Below, piece after piece: positions 59,555 to 64,000 of a stretch of DNA of 64,000 bases. Numbering within the stretch: position 1 is the first letter of the stretch; the number at the start of each line of letters is the position of its first letter. Position numbers and translations under genes: made by a program. The notes under the pieces are model-generated. The model worked only from the letters and a program-made list of their open reading frames with translations. It ran no database searches and had not been told where the DNA came from. This DNA comes from JACJXW01 sp964418125 (GTDB taxonomy: Bacteria; Bacteroidota; Bacteroidia; Chitinophagales; Saprospiraceae), in the NCBI GenBank assembly GCA_964418125.1, contig CAYQKY010000023.1, forward strand, positions 6,975-70,974, in the 5' to 3' direction.

Positions 59555-62500
59555 CTACTCCCTGGCCAATACTATCTTGCGCACCAGGACGGTGTTTTCC
59601 GTCCGTACACTGACGAAGTAGGAGCCGCTGGAGAGCCCCGCCCCGGCAAGGCTCAGCCGGTAGTACGGGCTGTCGAGGGCCAAAGCCCGGGTAAGCGCCG
59701 GCTTTCCGTAAACATTGTAAACCGTAAGCTGTGCCCGTTCCCCGTTGAAGTGCTCAAACTCGAGGAACAGCTCGTCTCTGGTTGGGTTCGGATAGACGAA
59801 CAGGCCCAGCTCCTCCCCGGCGGGGATGGTGGCGGCTTCTTCCTCCAGGGAGTGGCCATTACCCTGAGGGGCAGCCGTGCCGGTACCGCTGTGGACGATG
59901 TAACAATCGACAAAATTGTCACAGTCATCATAGACCCGATAGTAATACGTAACGGTGAAATCTCCACAGTCATCCCCTTCACGCGTCGTGCTGATCAGGT
60001 AGGCGAACGGTGTGGAACAATTGTCCGTATACCCCTGCGCCACTACATCATTGCCCGGAGGAGGAGGTACATCATCCTGGCAGGCCAGGCCGGTCAATCC
60101 TTCCGGGCACCCGCCATTGAAGGTAGGCGCCGGCGGAGTGAGGTCTTCACCCTTAAAGGTCAGCACACATATCCTTCGGTTACCGATACAGGGGTCGAGC
60201 ACCTGATAGGCATACTGGAAATTGAACTGGCAGAAGTTATTGACGACCGTCTGCCCGATAAAGGTGACCTGTGTACCCGGCGTGAAGTAGTAATCGAATA
60301 CCTCTTGTGCCTCCTGCGGGGAAGGAACGTCAGCCCAGCATTGCATGTCAATGACATCCGGCGGGCAGGTGAGGAGGTTGGGGTCCACTTCCGGTATCTG
60401 ATACCTGACGAAACATTCGAAACCATTGCCGCAGAGGTCAGTAATTTCGTAGGTAATGATAACTTCAATATCGGTACATGGCCCGCCCTGGTAATCTCTT
60501 TCCAGCTCGTTGATCACCAACTCCCCGCATTCGTCCACGAAGAACTGCCGGATGTAGCTGTCATCGCCCTGCTGTGGGATTTCCTGGAAGGTTTGTACCA
60601 CTATTGGTTCTTCAGGGCAATCTCCTATGGGAGGCGTCGTATCGAAGCCGGTGAAAGTAATGGAACATTCTTTCACATTCCCGCAGTTGTCTCTGACTTC
60701 ATAGTCGTAAATGAGCGTGAATTCACAGCCTACAGCGGTAAAGTGGGTATCGACAGGAACGGCCAGGACCCTTCCTCCGTCAGCGCCGGTAAAGAAGGTG
60801 GCCAGGTAGTCGGCGTCGAATTCCTGGAGGCCCTGGTCACAGGTCAGGTCTTCCTTACCCGGCGGGCAATCTCCAACAATGGATCCGGTTCCGCCGCCAG
60901 AATGGATCACGGTGCAGCTTGTCGTATTCCCGCACTCATCACGGATGGTAAAGGAGTGGCGTACTTCGAACCCTGAACAGGAACCACCGAAGAATTCCGT
61001 TTCGGTGCCGGTGAACATCACCTGGACATTTCCGCACAGGTCGGAATATGCGGCCTGCACCGCTGCAATATCAGGGCCGGGCGCATCTCCGGGTGTGGCC
61101 AGGCCGGTAAGGCCCTGCGGGCAGTCGCCGGAAGGAGGCGCCGTATCTTTGATGGTAAAGGTAGCCGTAGTGGTGGATGCGTTGCCACACAGGTCGGTAG
61201 CGGTAAAGGTGACGGTTGCGCTTCCGGTTGCTCCGCAGGCATCGCTAAGGCCATTGTAGTTGTCCGACCAGCTTATCTGCCCGCAATTGTCGGTGGCTGT
61301 TGCCCCACCGTGGCTGTCCAGCCAGTTCTCAAGGGCCGCCGTATTGCCGTTGCCGTCGCATTCTACCATAAGGTTTTGAGCCGGAGAAAGCTGGGGCCCG
61401 GTATTGTCATCAGGAACGGTAAAGGTGGACGAGCAGGACGACGGCCGGTTGCATTCATCCTTGACGAAGAAATGAATGTAAACCTGTCCGCCGCAGGCCG
61501 GGGGCGGCATCACATTATTCAGAGACATGACCGGATTGCCATTGACAAAATAGAAAGCCGACCCATTGCAGCCGCCAGTAGATTCAAACTGGCTGATCCA
61601 GTTGTCAAAGGCGGTATTGACATCGGCCTGGGAGTTGCAATTGCCCAATGTCACATTTGGCGGGCAGCTTACCGTTGCCGGCTGGGAGGCGGCTACGGTG
61701 AAAGTGGCCGTGCAGTAGTCGGAATTTCCGCACCGGTCCCAGGCGTAATATTTAACCGTCACACTGCCTCCGCAGGCGCTGGGCGCATCGTAATTCATTA
61801 CGCTGCTGTGCTGGGCGCCGCAGCCTCCGAAGGTATTGAACCCGGAAAGCCAGCTGGCAAATTCAGCATCGACCTGTGCCTGGGAAAGACAGGAGGGAAG
61901 GTTCTTGTCCTGAGGACAAACCACCTGCAACGGGGTTGGCTCCTTTACCGTGAAAGTCGCCGAACAGGAAGCCGACTGGCCGCACTGGTCCCAGGCGTTG
62001 AGCTGCACGGTTACGCTTCCTCCACAGGCATCGGGTGCGGAATAATTCTGCAGGTTGCTGCTCTGCGGAGAGCATCCTCCGGAAACGGAGAACTGGTTCA
62101 GCCAGGTTTCAAACGCGGCGTCAACCTGAACCTGGGAGTAACAGCTGTTAAGCTTGAGGTTCTGCGGGCAATGGACTTCCAGTGGTTCTGCCGAAGGATT
62201 GACCGTAAAGGTAGCAGAGCAGATATCCCAATTCCCGCACTTATCCCAGGCATAAAAATCTACCGTGACACTTCCGCCGCAGGCGCCGGGCGGAGAATAA
62301 TTCTGCAGGTTGCTCATCTGTGGAGAACAACCTCCGGTAGCGGCGAACAGGCCCAGCCAGTTGGCAAAGGCGGCATCGATCTGCGCCTGGGATGACGAAC
62401 AACCATCGATCTCCAGATCGCCCGGGCAGCTGACAACCACCGGGTCGGGGTCCGCTACACTAAATACAGCCGAACATTGAACGGATTGCCCGCATTCGTC

Positions 62501-64000
62501 CCAGGCGTAATATTTGACCGTTACGCTGCCTCCGCAGGCATCGGGGGCCGTATAACTCTGAAGGTCGCTGCTTTCCGCAAAACACCCACCGGAGGTGGAA
62601 AACAGCGTGAGCCATGCCGCAAAAGTACTGTTGACCTGTGCCTGCGTCAGGCAGCTACCCAGCTGAAGGTTCTGTGGGCAGCTCACTTCCAGCGGCTCCG
62701 GTTCGCCAACGGCAAAGGTAGCCCGGCAGCTAGCTTCCCGTCCGCAGATATCCTTTGCTTTATAAATAACAGTGACGCGGCCTCCGCAGAAATCCGGAGC
62801 ATAATACTGGCTGAGGTCGGTACTCTGCGGGTTACACCCGCCTGTAGTCGTGAATTGGCTGATCCAGTTGTCAAAAGCCATATCCACCTCCGCCTGGCTG
62901 GTGCACCCATCCAGCGTTACATTTAGCGGGCAGCTTACCGCCAGCCCGGTAGATACGGTGAATGTGGCGGAACATGCATCCGTGCGGCCACAGTCATCCG
63001 TTACAGTGAAATCAACCGTTACACTACCTCCACAGAAACTGGGCGCACTGTACTGGCTCAGGTCTGTACCCTGAGGGTTACACCCTCCCGTAGCGGAGAA
63101 CTGAGCGATCCAGGTTGCAAATGCATTATCCACTTCCGCCTGCGTCAGGCATTCGTCGATCTCCATGTCGCCGGGGCAGTTAGCCATGAGCGGGGCCGGC
63201 GCCTTTACCGTGAAGGTACAGGTCACCTCCGGCGTCTGGCTGCACCGGTCAAAGGCAAAGACGCTGACGGAAACTTCCTGCCGGCCGTTGGCGCAATCTT
63301 CAGGCTTGGGCAGGGTAGAAAGGTCTTCGGAATAAACGATCTGGGGGTTACATCCTCCGGAAGCCGTCATATTCTGAAGGCCGGTGATCCAGGCGTCCCA
63401 GGCGGCATCGATCTGCGCCTGTGTGGCGCATCCGTCGAGCATGGGGTCGCCCGGGCATGCGCTCAGGGTGATGTCGGTGGATAGGGTATAGGTGAAGGTT
63501 ACACTACATGTGCCGGTATTGCCACAAGCGTCGTCAATACTGACTTCCCAGATTTCAGTTGTTATGCAATCTACTGTATTGGTGCTTGTCATCACTGCAC
63601 TTGGCGTGTTGCCTCCCAGGTTGCAGTTATCACTGGGCATACCCACCGCAGAAATGGCGTCACCGGCAGTTGGTGGGGTGGTTACACAACCCAGGTCAAT
63701 TGTTCCGGCGCTTCCATTCGTACAATTTGCAAAACCTGGGGCCACATCGTCGTTGACGGTGATGGTGACGGTGTAGGGGGCGGATTCATTGCCGCACTCG
63801 TCGGTAGCGATGTAGGTGATTACCCTGACATACTGGTCCGCACAGTTGAGCGGGTCTGGGGTGGTGATGTCGCTTTGGACGGAGACGGTAACCATATTGT
63901 CCGGGCAGTTGTCCGTTGCGGTCGGCGGGTTGGGCGCCACCACGTCGGCGGCGCAGGTTTCGTTAACATCCAAATCACCGGGCATCTGATCCCAGGTTGG
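59555..64000 (-). CDS. giant secreted Cys-rich repeat protein with T9SS type-A tail, start beyond window
   Basis: The frame is open to the window edge (codons read PTWDQ before the first in-window Met), so the N-terminus is missing; about 1480 residues are visible. Near the edge are HYR-like modules (TDNCPDNMVTV, YIATDECGNESAPYTVTI). From about residue 170 to 870 there are eight tandem modules of about 84 residues, each with six conserved Cys: CP, a xC(x)SQAxVDxAF helix, W(I/L)xxF, GGC, (A/P)xxCGGSVTV and D(E/K/R)CG, then CxATFTV. More Cys-bounded modules follow. The last 80 residues (VYPNPTRDELFLEFE to SYFVSVRTENTVLVRKIVLARE by pattern) form a type-A T9SS sorting domain. It is probably a surface adhesin or fibre; ligand unknown. 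Confidence 0.9.
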   Translation of the reverse strand, partial: PTWDQMPGDLDVNETCAADVVAPNPPTATDNCPDNMVTVSVQSDITTPDPLNCADQYVRVITYIATDECGNESAPYTVTITVNDDVAPGFANCTNGSAGTIDLGCVTTPPTAGDAISAVGMPSDNCNLGGNTPSAVMTSTNTVDCITTEIWEVSIDDACGNTGTCSVTFTYTLSTDITLSACPGDPMLDGCATQAQIDAAWDAWITGLQNMTASGGCNPQIVYSEDLSTLPKPEDCANGRQEVSVSVFAFDRCSQTPEVTCTFTVKAPAPLMANCPGDMEIDECLTQAEVDNAFATWIAQFSATGGCNPQGTDLSQYSAPSFCGGSVTVDFTVTDDCGRTDACSATFTVSTGLAVSCPLNVTLDGCTSQAEVDMAFDNWISQFTTTGGCNPQSTDLSQYYAPDFCGGRVTVIYKAKDICGREASCRATFAVGEPEPLEVSCPQNLQLGSCLTQAQVNSTFAAWLTLFSTSGGCFAESSDLQSYTAPDACGGSVTVKYYAWDECGQSVQCSAVFSVADPDPVVVSCPGDLEIDGCSSSQAQIDAAFANWLGLFAATGGCSPQMSNLQNYSPPGACGGSVTVDFYAWDKCGNWDICSATFTVNPSAEPLEVHCPQNLKLNSCYSQVQVDAAFETWLNQFSVSGGCSPQSSNLQNYSAPDACGGSVTVQLNAWDQCGQSASCSATFTVKEPTPLQVVCPQDKNLPSCLSQAQVDAEFASWLSGFNTFGGCGAQHSSVMNYDAPSACGGSVTVKYYAWDRCGNSDYCTATFTVAASQPATVSCPPNVTLGNCNSQADVNTAFDNWISQFESTGGCNGSAFYFVNGNPVMSLNNVMPPPACGGQVYIHFFVKDECNRPSSCSSTFTVPDDNTGPQLSPAQNLMVECDGNGNTAALENWLDSHGGATATDNCGQISWSDNYNGLSDACGATGSATVTFTATDLCGNASTTTATFTIKDTAPPSGDCPQGLTGLATPGDAPGPDIAAVQAAYSDLCGNVQVMFTGTETEFFGGSCSGFEVRHSFTIRDECGNTTSCTVIHSGGGTGSIVGDCPPGKEDLTCDQGLQEFDADYLATFFTGADGGRVLAVPVDTHFTAVGCEFTLIYDYEVRDNCGNVKECSITFTGFDTTPPIGDCPEEPIVVQTFQEIPQQGDDSYIRQFFVDECGELVINELERDYQGGPCTDIEVIITYEITDLCGNGFECFVRYQIPEVDPNLLTCPPDVIDMQCWADVPSPQEAQEVFDYYFTPGTQVTFIGQTVVNNFCQFNFQYAYQVLDPCIGNRRICVLTFKGEDLTPPAPTFNGGCPEGLTGLACQDDVPPPPGNDVVAQGYTDNCSTPFAYLISTTREGDDCGDFTVTYYYRVYDDCDNFVDCYIVHSGTGTAAPQGNGHSLEEEAATIPAGEELGLFVYPNPTRDELFLEFEHFNGERAQLTVYNVYGKPALTRALALDSPYYRLSLAGAGLSSGSYFVSVRTENTVLVRKIVLARE

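Overview
The window looks like a chromosomal segment of a marine or activated-sludge type Bacteroidota, most plausibly a member of the Saprospiria (Lewinella/Phaeodactylibacter-like). The evidence is internal. Three secreted proteins end in type IX secretion (T9SS) sorting domains, three outer-membrane receptors are of the TonB-dependent type with N-terminal carboxypeptidase-like domains, one receptor is controlled by an ECF sigma/FecR pair, there are many lipoproteins with a Cys lipobox, and several promoters carry the Bacteroidota -7 box TANNTTTG. The taxonomic name is inference. I saw no rRNA, tRNA, transposase, integrase or CRISPR array.

Layout. 1-5.4 kb: two tandem paralogous FG-GAP/VCBS calcium-loop proteins plus a small lipoprotein. 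5.5-12.4 kb (minus strand): GNAT acetyltransferase, a T9SS type-B secreted protein, a flavin monooxygenase, an aldehyde dehydrogenase with a hotdog thioesterase, and a T9SS type-A protein. 12.9-16.5 kb: small secreted protein, polytopic membrane protein, PAP2 phosphatase, and a fused HD phosphohydrolase/Pycsar-effector-like membrane protein. 16.6-22 kb (minus): large GAF protein, SDR epimerase, AnmK, cytochrome c lipoprotein. 22-32.9 kb (plus): prohibitin-like SPFH protein, HtrA-like protease, geranylgeranyl-reductase-like flavoprotein, aspartoacylase-like hydrolase, a three-part phosphatase/kinase-like/outer-membrane-barrel protein, and a conserved lipoprotein. 33-40.7 kb: an ECF sigma - FecR - TonB receptor operon flanked by two outward lipoproteins with Gly/Pro/Asn/His low-complexity segments. 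40.9-49.8 kb: two-component system, TonB receptor, DUF2064 protein and an Oar-like receptor. 49.9-53.8 kb: a four-gene ABC importer (binding lipoprotein, two permeases, ATPase). 53.9-59.4 kb: TPR lipoprotein, eRF1-like (baeRF/Balon-like) protein, NhaA, RlmI. 59.6-64 kb: start-truncated giant secreted Cys-rich repeat protein with a T9SS tail.

Two threads run through the window. First, extracytoplasmic biology dominates: receptors, lipoproteins, secreted repeat proteins and their regulators. Second, non-coding DNA is unusually structured. A roughly 29-bp dispersed palindrome (ACGGGCCACTT, short centre, AAGTGGCCCGT) recurs next to intrinsic terminators, and several gene junctions carry short tandem repeats together with their own reverse complements. 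The most interesting candidates are the phosphatase/kinase-like/barrel fusion at 27675-31430, the sigma/FecR/TonB locus with its three-module Cys-bounded GPGN/GPGH lipoprotein at 39523-40740, the HD-PycTM fusion at 15295-16503, and the dispersed palindrome family.
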